From Streptomyces sp. HUAS YS2 (GTDB lineage: Bacteria > Actinomycetota > Actinomycetes > Streptomycetales > Streptomycetaceae), in assembly GCF_033343995.1 (NCBI RefSeq), contig NZ_CP137573.1:6791001-6855000 (forward strand): a stretch of DNA of 64,000 nucleotides, written 5' to 3'. Both the position numbers and the translations under genes were made by a program. Shown here one piece after another: positions 7,082-15,531 of this stretch; the stretch's first letter is position 1; each line of letters opens with the position of its first letter. The notes under the pieces are model-generated. The model had not been told where the DNA came from. It did not search any database and worked only from the letters and a program-made list of their open reading frames with translations.

Positions 7082-10000
7082 GTGGATTCAGGCATGATCC
7101 AGCAGTACTTCCCGGTGGGTACGGACGTGATCGTCCACCTTGGTGCTGGGCGTCGGGTGCAGGGCCGGCTCAAGGCGATCGATAACGACAGCCTGGTGCT
7201 GGCGGCCGACACGGGTCCGGCGCTGTTGAGCACCTCCGCGGTCGAGATGATCGAGATCGCCAGCGCACCGGCGCCTTTGACGCTGTCCGGGGCGTGGGAG
7301 GTCCTGGACGGTGAATTTCGGTCGGACTCAGTCGAGTTGACGTTCACCTCGCCGTCCTTCCGGCTCGATGAGGCCGTACCTCTGTCGTACGGCGTCACCA
7401 ATGACGTTCAGCAGGCCCTCAATCGGGCCAGGAACCGGATCGAGTCGGCGCGGCTCGCTCGGGACGGGGGCAAGGTCGGCCTCGCGGTACGCGATCTCGC
7501 CCAGGCGGGGCTCACCCTCGACTACCCACCCGCGCTGCATCTGGCCGCGCTCCTCCTGCTGGAGTGGAAGGAGAGCGAGGCGACGCGCAGCAAGGCAAGG
7601 GAATGGCTGGAGGAGGCCGCCCACCTCGGCGGCCGCTACGCCTGGGACCTGGCTGTGCTGCGAGCCCGCAGCGGGCAGGCCTCCGATGCTCTGCAGGCGC
7701 TCGGCGACGCTTTGCACGACTCGCCCGCGCACGACGGCGACGACGTGTTGCTCCGGGCTTTCGTCGATCTTGCTCTGCGCACCGGGGGCGACGACGAGGC
7801 GGCCCGTGGCCTGTCCGGCGCCGTGGCGGCAGAGGCCGGTCCGCGTCTGGTCGCGACCCGTGCAGCACTGCACCTCGTCCGGCGTCTCTTCCCCGAGCGG
7901 GCAGCTCCTCTCGAACCGCTCCTCTCCCGCGCGGCGCCGACGTCCGGCGACCTGTGCCGCGTCCTGGACGCGCTGAGTCCAGGCGTCCTGGAGCGGATCG
8001 GACTGTCGGCCCGGGACGGCGACGACACGAGTGCCGGGGCGGAGGTCGGCGCCCCACCGTTCCCCGCCGAGCGGCCCCCGGCTGCTGTCGTGGCGCCGCG
8101 CCTGCCCGGCGTCGGCGCCGCGAAGCCCGGTCCGACGGCTGTTCCCAAGGCTCCCGCCACCCTGGCCGGCCCAGACCCCCAGCGTCAACTGCAGGCGGCT
8201 CAGCGCCAGTTCCAGCGGGGATACCTCGACAACGCCCTGCGCATCGCGCGGACCGCACTCGACCTCTTCCCCAGCCACCAGGGACTCCTGGACGTCGTGG
8301 TCATGGCGGAACGGGAACTCGCGGCGCGGGCCGCGGACCGGCCGTTGCCCAGCCGGCCGGAGCGACCCCGGCGGGCCCGTGGCCGCGATTCCCTGTACGC
8401 CAGGGCGCACCACGCCGACACCCGTGAGAAGGACTGGGAGAAGGCCGAGGCGCTCTATCGGCAAGCCCTGGAGGAGGACCCGGGAAACGAGCGCGCCCGC
8501 CGCTCCCTCGCCTGGGGTCTGCACCGAAGCGAGCGCAGCGACGAGGCTCTGGAGCTCCTCCGCGCCCCGGACGCCCTGGTGCAGGAGAACCTTCAGCACC
8601 AGAACATGATCATCACGATCCTGAGCGATCGGCAGCGCTGGGCCGAAGCAGCCCCGTTGCTCGAAGAACTGCTCGGCGGCGCCCACAGCAACCAGACCCG
8701 CACCGGGCTCCTGAAGAGGCTCATCGTCCTCTACCGTCGGCTGGGCGACGTCGAGCGCGCCAACGGAGCCGCTCAGCGCCTGCTTCAACACGGGCCGCAT
8801 AACCCCGAGTTCCGCTCCATCGCCGACGAGGTCGCCAAGGCCGACCGCACCGGCGTGTGGGACAAGCTGGACGAACTCGTCGCCAAGAGCGAATGGCACC
8901 CCGAGCAGGCGGACTCCGTCAGCAGCATCGTGCAGATGCACATCGATCGCTGCGAGTACGCGGGGGTCAGCGCCGTACGGATCCAGGAGGGCTCCCTCAG
9001 CGAGCAAGACGTCCAGGAGCTGGTGAAGCTCATCGAACGCCTCGGCCCCTCCAGGCCCGCCGACCGCGCCGCGTACAACCTCTCCGCCGCCCGCATCCTC
9101 CGGGATCTCAACCAGACCTCCGACGACCGCTTCCGGCGCTCGCTGCGCGGCTTCGGCGCAGCCATGGGCGACCTGTGCACCGCCGAACGCAAGCCGCCGG
9201 ACGTGATCCGCGCCTACTACACCGAGGCGGTCTCGCTCGGCGGCTGGGACGACATGGGTGAGCTGAAGGTCAAGCAGTTCGTGACCTCCTATCTCGCCCC
9301 GGACTGGCAGCAGCCCGAGACCCGCCCTTCCTTCGAGCTCTGCATGAGCTGGGTCCTGGGGGACAAGAGCCGTCACGAGCCCCTGGCGATGGGGCTGGTC
9401 GGACTGCTCTCGGTCAGCTCGGAACGAGTCCGGCGCGAGATCATCTCGCGGACCTACCGGGACACCCGGATCCGCGAAGTCCTCGTCCGTGAACTGCGGG
9501 CCTACCTCCAGGTCTCCGACTCCTCCACGACGCAGAACGCCTACAACGAGCTGTGGGACGAGGCGTTCCGCCATCATGTGCGGCTCCTCGACGCCCAGCG
9601 CAACACCCTCCAGCCTCTGCTCAACCGCAACGAACCGCTCGGCACTCTGACGAAGGACCAGCAGGCCCTGGAAGGGGCCGCCGATGTGGCGTACACGACC
9701 CCTCTGGACCGCGACCGGTTCATCAAAGCGGCCGGCATCCTGGCCGAACTGCGCGGCTACCTGGAGCAGCCCTCCTACCTGGAGCAGGAGCGGCTGGAAT
9801 CTCGCATCGGCGCCACGATCCGCGAGCTGGTCAGCACCATCGAGCGGCTGCCCACCCGGATCAGCCTGGAATTCCTGGTCCCGCTGCTCGACAACCTGGA
9901 ATTGGCATTGGCCGCCCACTTCCGGGACGTCCAGCGTGCCGCCGAACCCACCGATCTGGACGTCGAACCCGTTCTCTCCGCGTACACGCCGAACGCGGCC

Positions 10001-11464
10001 TCGCTGATCCATGTGCAGCTCAGTGTCACCAATCTGCCCAGGAGGTCCCCGGCCGTCGACGTCCGGCTGCGGGTCCTGGACAACGACGACTACGAGCCGT
10101 TGGACGCGGCGATCCCGGTCGCGCACAGCCTGCGTGACGAGCAGACCGAGACGTGCACGGTGCCGCTGGTGCTGACGCCCAGGGCCATCCGCGAGCAGGT
10201 CGCGACCCTGCGGTACTGCCTGGAGTTCACGCTCCGCTCGGACCGGCGGCTCACCACCGAGCCCGGCGCCCTCTCCCTGCCCCTCAGCGACGCCCCCGAC
10301 TGGGAGCCCATCCAGGACCCGTTCGCGGAGGGCGCGCCCGTCCAGGACGAGAAGATGTTCTTCGGACGCGACCCGCTCATCGAGCGTCTCGCCGACACGC
10401 TCCGCGGGGCCGACGCCAAGTGCGTCGTGATCTACGGCCAGAAGCGCGTCGGCAAGTCTTCGGTGCTGCACCACCTCCAGAACGCCCTGGAACCGCCGTT
10501 GCTGGCCGCGAAGCTGAGTCTGCTGGACATCGCCACGGACCTCAGTCACGCCAGCCTGCTCTACCGGATCGCCAGCGCCTTCTATCACCGTCTGGAGGAC
10601 CTGGAGGACGCGGGATACCCGCCGCTCGATCTGGACCGGCCGGTGCTCCGGGAGTTCACCGACAGCGGCTCCCCGCATCTGCACTTCGACGACTACCTCA
10701 ACGGCATCCAGCGGCGCATGCGGCTCAGCGAGGCTCATGGCGACTGGCGGATGGTGCTGCTTCTCGACGAGTTCACGGTGCTCTACTCGGCGATCGAGCG
10801 GGGTTCGCTGCCCAGGGAGTTCATGAAGTCCTGGAAGGCGATGCTGGAGAGCCGTATGTTCTCCAGCGTCGTCGTCGGGAACGACCTGATGCCCCGTTTC
10901 CTCAAAGCGTTTCCGAACGAGTTCCAGGTGGCCCGGCAGGAGCCCGTCTCGTACCTGGACGAGAACTCCGCGAAGGCGTTGATCACCGAGCCGATCGCCC
11001 TCGCGGACGGTGGGAACCGGTTCCGTGGAGACTCCGTCCAGCGGATCATCGAACTGACGGCCCGCAGCCCGTACTACATCCAGCTCCTCTGCAGTCGTCT
11101 GGTGCAGCGTATGAACGCGGAGCGTCAGCCACTGATCGGTCCCGCGGACGTCGACGCTGTGGCCGTGTCGCTCATCAGCGGCGAGCGAGCCCTGCTCCAG
11201 GAGCAGTTCGACAACCTGCTGACCCCCGGAGACGCCGACGTCAGCGACATGCGCGACGGCGTCGTCCTCGCCGTGCTCAAGCGTGGTCTCTCCGGGCACC
11301 GCAGGAACCTGTACATCGACGGGCGCAAGTCGAGAGAACTGTCCGAAGGGAATCGGGTGTTGGAAGACCTGGTGCGCCGTGACGTGATCGAATGGGAGTC
11401 GGCGGACCGGTACCGGATCAAGGTCGGTCTCTTCGCCGAGTGGCTCTGGTACCGGAGGGCGTGA
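7082..11464 (+). CDS. Large TPR/STAND-like ATPase protein with Sm-like N-terminus
   Basis: A 1460-residue multidomain protein. Residues about 5-60 look like a small Sm/SH3-type beta barrel (DVIVHLGAGRRVQGRLKAID...SLVLAA). Residues about 105-300 are helical. After a Pro/Ala linker (about 310-365) come TPR-like repeats (about 370-580) and more helical repeats to about 960. A beta domain (about 970-1090) is followed by a P-loop ATPase: the entry motif MFFGRDPLIERL, Walker A GQKRVGKS (1119-1126), Walker B MVLLLDEF (1224-1231), then a winged-helix-like C-terminus. The architecture resembles STAND NTPases, which couple ligand sensing through repeats to ATP-driven assembly. The start is GTG; an ATG four codons later is equally possible, and neither has a clear Shine-Dalgarno. 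The 523-aa ATPase-HEPN gene begins four bases after the stop, so the two almost certainly form one unit. Function is inferred, not proven. Confidence 0.8.
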   Translation: MDSGMIQQYFPVGTDVIVHLGAGRRVQGRLKAIDNDSLVLAADTGPALLSTSAVEMIEIASAPAPLTLSGAWEVLDGEFRSDSVELTFTSPSFRLDEAVPLSYGVTNDVQQALNRARNRIESARLARDGGKVGLAVRDLAQAGLTLDYPPALHLAALLLLEWKESEATRSKAREWLEEAAHLGGRYAWDLAVLRARSGQASDALQALGDALHDSPAHDGDDVLLRAFVDLALRTGGDDEAARGLSGAVAAEAGPRLVATRAALHLVRRLFPERAAPLEPLLSRAAPTSGDLCRVLDALSPGVLERIGLSARDGDDTSAGAEVGAPPFPAERPPAAVVAPRLPGVGAAKPGPTAVPKAPATLAGPDPQRQLQAAQRQFQRGYLDNALRIARTALDLFPSHQGLLDVVVMAERELAARAADRPLPSRPERPRRARGRDSLYARAHHADTREKDWEKAEALYRQALEEDPGNERARRSLAWGLHRSERSDEALELLRAPDALVQENLQHQNMIITILSDRQRWAEAAPLLEELLGGAHSNQTRTGLLKRLIVLYRRLGDVERANGAAQRLLQHGPHNPEFRSIADEVAKADRTGVWDKLDELVAKSEWHPEQADSVSSIVQMHIDRCEYAGVSAVRIQEGSLSEQDVQELVKLIERLGPSRPADRAAYNLSAARILRDLNQTSDDRFRRSLRGFGAAMGDLCTAERKPPDVIRAYYTEAVSLGGWDDMGELKVKQFVTSYLAPDWQQPETRPSFELCMSWVLGDKSRHEPLAMGLVGLLSVSSERVRREIISRTYRDTRIREVLVRELRAYLQVSDSSTTQNAYNELWDEAFRHHVRLLDAQRNTLQPLLNRNEPLGTLTKDQQALEGAADVAYTTPLDRDRFIKAAGILAELRGYLEQPSYLEQERLESRIGATIRELVSTIERLPTRISLEFLVPLLDNLELALAAHFRDVQRAAEPTDLDVEPVLSAYTPNAASLIHVQLSVTNLPRRSPAVDVRLRVLDNDDYEPLDAAIPVAHSLRDEQTETCTVPLVLTPRAIREQVATLRYCLEFTLRSDRRLTTEPGALSLPLSDAPDWEPIQDPFAEGAPVQDEKMFFGRDPLIERLADTLRGADAKCVVIYGQKRVGKSSVLHHLQNALEPPLLAAKLSLLDIATDLSHASLLYRIASAFYHRLEDLEDAGYPPLDLDRPVLREFTDSGSPHLHFDDYLNGIQRRMRLSEAHGDWRMVLLLDEFTVLYSAIERGSLPREFMKSWKAMLESRMFSSVVVGNDLMPRFLKAFPNEFQVARQEPVSYLDENSAKALITEPIALADGGNRFRGDSVQRIIELTARSPYYIQLLCSRLVQRMNAERQPLIGPADVDAVAVSLISGERALLQEQFDNLLTPGDADVSDMRDGVVLAVLKRGLSGHRRNLYIDGRKSRELSEGNRVLEDLVRRDVIEWESADRYRIKVGLFAEWLWYRRA

Positions 11465-11468
11465 CGCG

Positions 11469-13040
11469 ATGACCGAGGCAGACAACCGGACAGAGGCCGG
11501 CGGCGCGCACGTGCCGCGGCAGGGGAGTGTCCCCACCGTCCGCGACAACCCCTTCGCCACTGTCGGACACCCGGTGCACGGGGCCGCCCACGTGGGCCGG
11601 GCCGACCAGATCCGCGTGCTGCGCCAGAGGGTCCTGGACCAGCCGACCGCCGGAGCCACGGCCATCATCGGGCCGCCGCGGATCGGTAAGTCCAGCCTGG
11701 CGTACCACCTCTTCATGCGCCCCGAAGTTCTGGCGGAGTACCCCCGGCTGATCCCGGTGTGGATGAACGTCCGGACCGGGGGCGGGATCGACCAGGTCGT
11801 GCGCCGGCTCGTCGAGGACGTGTGGGAGGCCCTGGGCGAGCGTGCGCCCGAGCAGGACCGCCGGATCACCGCCGCGTACGAACGCGCCGTGGCCCCGGGG
11901 ATGCGGTGGGTCGAGGCCCAGACCGAGACGCAGGAGTTCCTGAGGCTGGTCCGCAGACGGGGCTGGCGCGTCGTACTGATCATGGACGAGTTCGACGCCG
12001 CCCGCGAAGTCTTTCGTTCGCAGCCGGGGACGTTCCAGGCGCTGCGCGAATTCGCCTACAACCTGGACTGGAACATCGGTCTGGTCACCACCTCCCGTAG
12101 GGAGCTCCGGGAGATCGTCGACATGGCGGATCCGGATGAGTCCACCTTCGCGGGGATCTTCCGGTCTGTGTTCCTCACCTGCTTCGACGAGACCGATCTG
12201 ACGGAGCTGGTACGGCGCGTCGACGGCGTGGATCCGGACGATCTCGTGCGGACGACGCAACGCCTCGCGGAACTCAGCGGAGGACACCCGTATCTGGCCA
12301 GTGTGCTCCTGGACCGGGTCTGCTCCGCCGACGCGGCGCCCCAGCCGTTGGTTCAGGCCCTCGACCGCCATGTCGAGCCGCTGCCGGCCGAGTTCTCCTA
12401 CTACTACCGGGACCTCACGGGTCTGCTGGATGCCGACGGCCGACTCCGTGCCCTGCTGGAGGTGGTCCTCGGGCCGCAGCTCGTGGTCACGCCCGACGAC
12501 GCCCAGGTGCTGCTCCAGCAGGGACTCATCGTGGTCCGGGACGGCACCTACCGGGCCTTCTCCCAGGACTTCCAGGAGTACCTCACCCTCATCGGTCGGC
12601 AGCTCGGTCACTGGGACCAGTGGATGGCCGTCGAGGGGCGGGTCCGTGAGCTCGTCGAAGCCGGGTTCACCGAGCGGTACGGCGAGGAATGGCCGGACGA
12701 ACTCAGGGCCAAACGTCCCAAGCTCGCCGCCACCCTCGACAAGTGCGAGGAGCTCCGGGCCAGGGAGCTACGGGCCTACGGCGCGCGGGCCTCGACCCGG
12801 CTCCTCGATTTCACCTATCCGCGTGACCTGTTCGACCTGATGGCCTCGCACCGGGACATCTTCGGCAAGTTGATCGGCAAGGACAAGGCGTACTGGAGCG
12901 AACGCTTCTCGCTGCTCGCCAAGGTACGCAATCCCATGGTTCACAACCGGATGTCCGTGGTGACGCCGGTCGAGCAGCGGATGTTCGGGGTGTACTGCGA
13001 GGAACTCATGGACCTCCTCGACCGGCTGGCCGACGGCTGA
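11469..13040 (+). CDS. STAND-like ATPase with C-terminal Swt1-type HEPN domain
   Basis: This 523-residue protein has an N-terminal P-loop ATPase: the entry motif VGRADQIRVLRQRV, Walker A GPPRIGKS (68-75) and Walker B VVLIMDEFD (168-176). A winged-helix-like region (about 325-385) follows. The last 140 residues are helical and end with KVRNPMVHNR, whose Arg487 and His492 fit the R-x4-6-H catalytic motif of HEPN ribonucleases, in the sequence context (VRN..HNR) typical of the Swt1 family. HEPN domains are metal-independent RNases found in many toxin and defence systems. The ATG has GGAGG about 10 bases upstream, overlapping the end of the preceding gene. The likely model is that the 1460-aa partner senses a trigger and this protein cleaves RNA. 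That role is inferred from domains only. Confidence 0.82.
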   Translation: MTEADNRTEAGGAHVPRQGSVPTVRDNPFATVGHPVHGAAHVGRADQIRVLRQRVLDQPTAGATAIIGPPRIGKSSLAYHLFMRPEVLAEYPRLIPVWMNVRTGGGIDQVVRRLVEDVWEALGERAPEQDRRITAAYERAVAPGMRWVEAQTETQEFLRLVRRRGWRVVLIMDEFDAAREVFRSQPGTFQALREFAYNLDWNIGLVTTSRRELREIVDMADPDESTFAGIFRSVFLTCFDETDLTELVRRVDGVDPDDLVRTTQRLAELSGGHPYLASVLLDRVCSADAAPQPLVQALDRHVEPLPAEFSYYYRDLTGLLDADGRLRALLEVVLGPQLVVTPDDAQVLLQQGLIVVRDGTYRAFSQDFQEYLTLIGRQLGHWDQWMAVEGRVRELVEAGFTERYGEEWPDELRAKRPKLAATLDKCEELRARELRAYGARASTRLLDFTYPRDLFDLMASHRDIFGKLIGKDKAYWSERFSLLAKVRNPMVHNRMSVVTPVEQRMFGVYCEELMDLLDRLADG

Positions 13041-13058
13041 GCGGGAAGTCCCGCCGGC

Positions 13059-13481
13059 TCAGCCCAGCCGGGGGATCTCGATCGCGGGGCAGCGGTCCAT
13101 GACCATGTCGAGCCCGGCCTCACGCGTCCGCGCGTACGCCGCCTCGTCGACCACGCCGAGCTGGAACCACACCGCCTTCGCTCCTACGGCCACCGCCTCG
13201 TCCGCGACGGCGCCGGCCAGCTCACTGTTCACGAAGACGTCGACCACGTCGACCGGGAAGGGGATGTCGGCGAGCGAGGCGTAGCCCTGCTCGCCGTGCA
13301 CGGTCTCCGCCTTCGGGTGGACGGGGACGACCCGCTTCCCGAAACGCTGCAGGACCGCGGCCACTCCAAACGCGGCGCGCGCCTGGTTCGACGACAGGCC
13401 CACGACGGCCCACGTGTCGCCCGTGGCAGTAAGGATCTTCCTCACGGTGTCCGACTCGGTGATCGCGGTCTCGACGCTCAT
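13059..13481 (-). CDS. CoA-binding domain protein (YccU-like)
   Basis: A 140-residue single-domain Rossmann protein of the CoA_binding_2/YccU family. The nucleotide-binding start (TWAVVGLSSNQARAAFGVAAVLQ, about 23-45) and the conserved segments RVVPVHPKAETVHGEQGYASL and KAVWFQLGVVDEAA are visible. Members bind CoA or a related nucleotide; no catalytic role is established. The start ATG has an excellent AGGAGG ribosome binding site; a longer in-frame reading upstream runs antisense to yigZ and is not used. It is convergent with the STAND/HEPN cassette and divergent from yigZ. Confidence 0.88.
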   Translation of the reverse strand: MSVETAITESDTVRKILTATGDTWAVVGLSSNQARAAFGVAAVLQRFGKRVVPVHPKAETVHGEQGYASLADIPFPVDVVDVFVNSELAGAVADEAVAVGAKAVWFQLGVVDEAAYARTREAGLDMVMDRCPAIEIPRLG

Positions 13482-13620
13482 GCGCTGCCTCCTGTGGCTC
13501 GTCACTCGTGCAGAACATGTCGCGGCCCCCGGTGATTCCCGGGCCTCGTCCGCCAGTCTCCCCGGCGGACCGGGACCCTGCCCGCCGGGAACCGGGGACG
13601 GCGGGGCCGCGGCGGGCGCA

Positions 13621-13626
13621 TAGGGT
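13621..13626 (+). promoter_or_regulatory. -10 box (TAGGGT) for the yigZ-like gene
   Basis: TAGGGT ends 6 bases before the ATG at 13633, a leaderless arrangement. No convincing -35 hexamer can be picked out of the very G/C-rich sequence upstream. Confidence 0.45.
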
Positions 13627-13632
13627 GGCGGG

Positions 13633-14259
13633 ATGCAGGAGCAGTACCGCACGGTGGCCCGCGAGGGCGTGCACGAGTCCGAGATCAACCGTTCGCGTTT
13701 CCTCTGCGCGCTCGCGCCCGCCGCGACCGAGCAGGAGGCGCAGGACTTCGTCGCACGCATCCGCAAGGAGCACCCCACCGCCACACACAACTGCTTCGCG
13801 TACGTCATCGGCGCCGACGCGAGCGTCCAGAAGGCCAGCGACGACGGCGAGCCCGGCGGCACCGCGGGCGTCCCGATGCTGCAGATGCTGATGCGCCGCG
13901 AGATGCGGTACGTCGTGGCCGTCGTCACTCGCTACTACGGCGGCGTGAAGCTGGGCGCGGGCGGACTGATCCGGGCGTACGGCGGTGTCGTCGGCGAGGC
14001 CCTGGACGCGCTCGGCACGATCACCCGGCAGCGCTTCCGGCTCGCCACCGTCACCGTCGACCATCAGCGGGCGGGCAAGCTCGAGAACGACCTGCGGGCC
14101 ACCGGGCGGGCGGTGCGCGACGTGCGGTACGCGGCCGCAGTGACGATCGAGATCGGGCTGCCGGACGCGGACGTGGAGTCCTTCCGCGGCTGGCTCGCCG
14201 ACGCGACCGCCGGCACGGCGACGCTGGAGCTCGGCGGCGAGGCGTACGGCGATGCGTGA
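13633..14259 (+). CDS. IMPACT/YigZ family protein
   Basis: The 208-residue protein belongs to the UPF0029/IMPACT family. The signature segments SDDGEPGGTAGVPML (about 75-89) and VVTRYYGGVKLGAGGLIRAYGG (about 97-118) are intact, followed by the small ferredoxin-like C-terminal domain (DUF1949, about 135-205). The eukaryotic homologue IMPACT modulates the translation-stress kinase GCN2; the bacterial role is unclear. It lies 102 bases upstream of sbcD on the same strand. Confidence 0.9.
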   Translation: MQEQYRTVAREGVHESEINRSRFLCALAPAATEQEAQDFVARIRKEHPTATHNCFAYVIGADASVQKASDDGEPGGTAGVPMLQMLMRREMRYVVAVVTRYYGGVKLGAGGLIRAYGGVVGEALDALGTITRQRFRLATVTVDHQRAGKLENDLRATGRAVRDVRYAAAVTIEIGLPDADVESFRGWLADATAGTATLELGGEAYGDA

Positions 14260-14347
14260 CGCGCTGCGCGGCGTGGCGGGCGAGGCGGTTGTCGGGCCCG
14301 GGACCTGCGGATTTTCGCAAGCCGCCGCCTTTGTCCGACCCCACCGA

Positions 14348-14353
14348 TACGCT
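14348..14353 (+). promoter_or_regulatory. -10-like box (TACGCT) before sbcD
   Basis: TACGCT lies 8 bases before the sbcD ATG and no Shine-Dalgarno is visible. This fits a leaderless transcript for the sbcDC pair, though the match alone is weak. Confidence 0.35.
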
Positions 14354-14361
14354 CCTCGATC

Positions 14362-15531
14362 ATGAGACTCCTGCACACGTCGGACTGGCACCTGGGGCGG
14401 TCGTTCCACCGGGTGAGCCTGCTCGACGCCCAGGCCGCGTTCCTCGACCACCTGGTGGCGACGGTGCGCGAGCGCGAGGTGGACGCGGTACTGGTCGCGG
14501 GAGACGTCTACGACAGAGCCGTGCCGCCGCTCGCCGCAGTCGAGCTGTTCGACCGTGCGCTGCACCGGCTCGCCGAGGTCGGCGTGCCGACCGTCATGAT
14601 CTCCGGCAACCACGACTCCGCCCGCCGGCTCGGCGTCGGCGCGGGCCTGATCGAGCGCGCGGGGATCCACCTGCGGACCGACCCGGCCGGGGCCGGCAGC
14701 CCCGTGGTGCTCTCCGACGCGCACGGCGACGTGGCGCTGTACGGACTGCCGTACCTGGAGCCCTCGCTCGTCCGCGAGCAGCTCGGCGCGGCGAGGGCCG
14801 GACACGAGGCGGTGCTCGGCGCCGCCATGGACCGGGTCCGGGCCGACCTCGCCGCGCGGGCGCCGGGCACCCGGTCGGTCGTCCTCGCCCATGCCTTCGT
14901 CGCGGGCGGCGAGGCCAGCGACAGCGAGCGGGACATCACCGTCGGCGGCGTCGCCGCCGTGCCCGCCGGGGTGTTCGACGGCGTCGACTACGTGGCCCTC
15001 GGCCACCTGCACGGCAGCCAGGCCCTCACCGAGCGGGTCCGCTACTCCGGGTCCCCGCTCGCGTACTCCTTCTCCGAGACCGATCACCGCAAGACGATGT
15101 GGCTGATCGACCTCGGAGCCGACGGGACGATCGAGGCCGCCGAGCGGATCGACTGCCCCGTGCCGCGCGCCCTCGGGCGGATCCGGGGGCGGCTCGACGA
15201 CCTGCTCGCCGACCCCGCGCTCGCCCGCCACGAGGAGGCGTGGGTGGAGGCGACGCTCACCGACCCCGTGCGGCCCGCCGAACCCATGGCCCGGCTCACC
15301 GCCCGCTTCCCGCACACCCTCAACCTGGTCTTCGAACCCGAGCGCACCGAGGGCGCCCCGTACGCCTCGTACGCCCAGCGGCTCCGGGACCGCACCGACC
15401 AGCAGATCGCGGAGGACTTCGTGGCTCACGTGCGCGGCGGGGCGGGCCCCGACGGCGCCGAACGCACCGTGCTGCACGGCGCGTTCGCGGACGTACGGGT
15501 GGACGCGGCGGAGCGCGAGGTGAATAGGTGA
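14362..15531 (+). CDS. sbcD: Exonuclease SbcCD subunit D
   Basis: The 389-residue protein is the Mre11-type nuclease subunit. The calcineurin-like phosphoesterase motifs are present in order: HTSDWHLGR (5-13), VAGDVYDR (about 45-52), GNHDS (about 88-92), and the later LAHAF and GHLHG. These bind the two Mn2+ ions. With SbcC it forms the complex that opens DNA hairpins and processes double-strand ends and protein-blocked ends. Its stop codon overlaps the GTG of sbcC by four bases, so the two are translationally coupled. Confidence 0.96.
   Translation: MRLLHTSDWHLGRSFHRVSLLDAQAAFLDHLVATVREREVDAVLVAGDVYDRAVPPLAAVELFDRALHRLAEVGVPTVMISGNHDSARRLGVGAGLIERAGIHLRTDPAGAGSPVVLSDAHGDVALYGLPYLEPSLVREQLGAARAGHEAVLGAAMDRVRADLAARAPGTRSVVLAHAFVAGGEASDSERDITVGGVAAVPAGVFDGVDYVALGHLHGSQALTERVRYSGSPLAYSFSETDHRKTMWLIDLGADGTIEAAERIDCPVPRALGRIRGRLDDLLADPALARHEEAWVEATLTDPVRPAEPMARLTARFPHTLNLVFEPERTEGAPYASYAQRLRDRTDQQIAEDFVAHVRGGAGPDGAERTVLHGAFADVRVDAAEREVNR

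Noticed and set aside
7328..11983. Open frame of 1551 codons on the minus strand
   Set aside because: It is antisense to the STAND-like gene and reads as Gly/Arg/Val/Gln-rich sequence with no domain. Such frames arise from the third-position G/C bias of the real gene.
7082..13040. Prophage or integrative element carrying the STAND/HEPN cassette
   Set aside because: No integrase, tRNA, attachment repeat or phage gene flanks it, and spot checks of base composition show no clear difference from the flanks.
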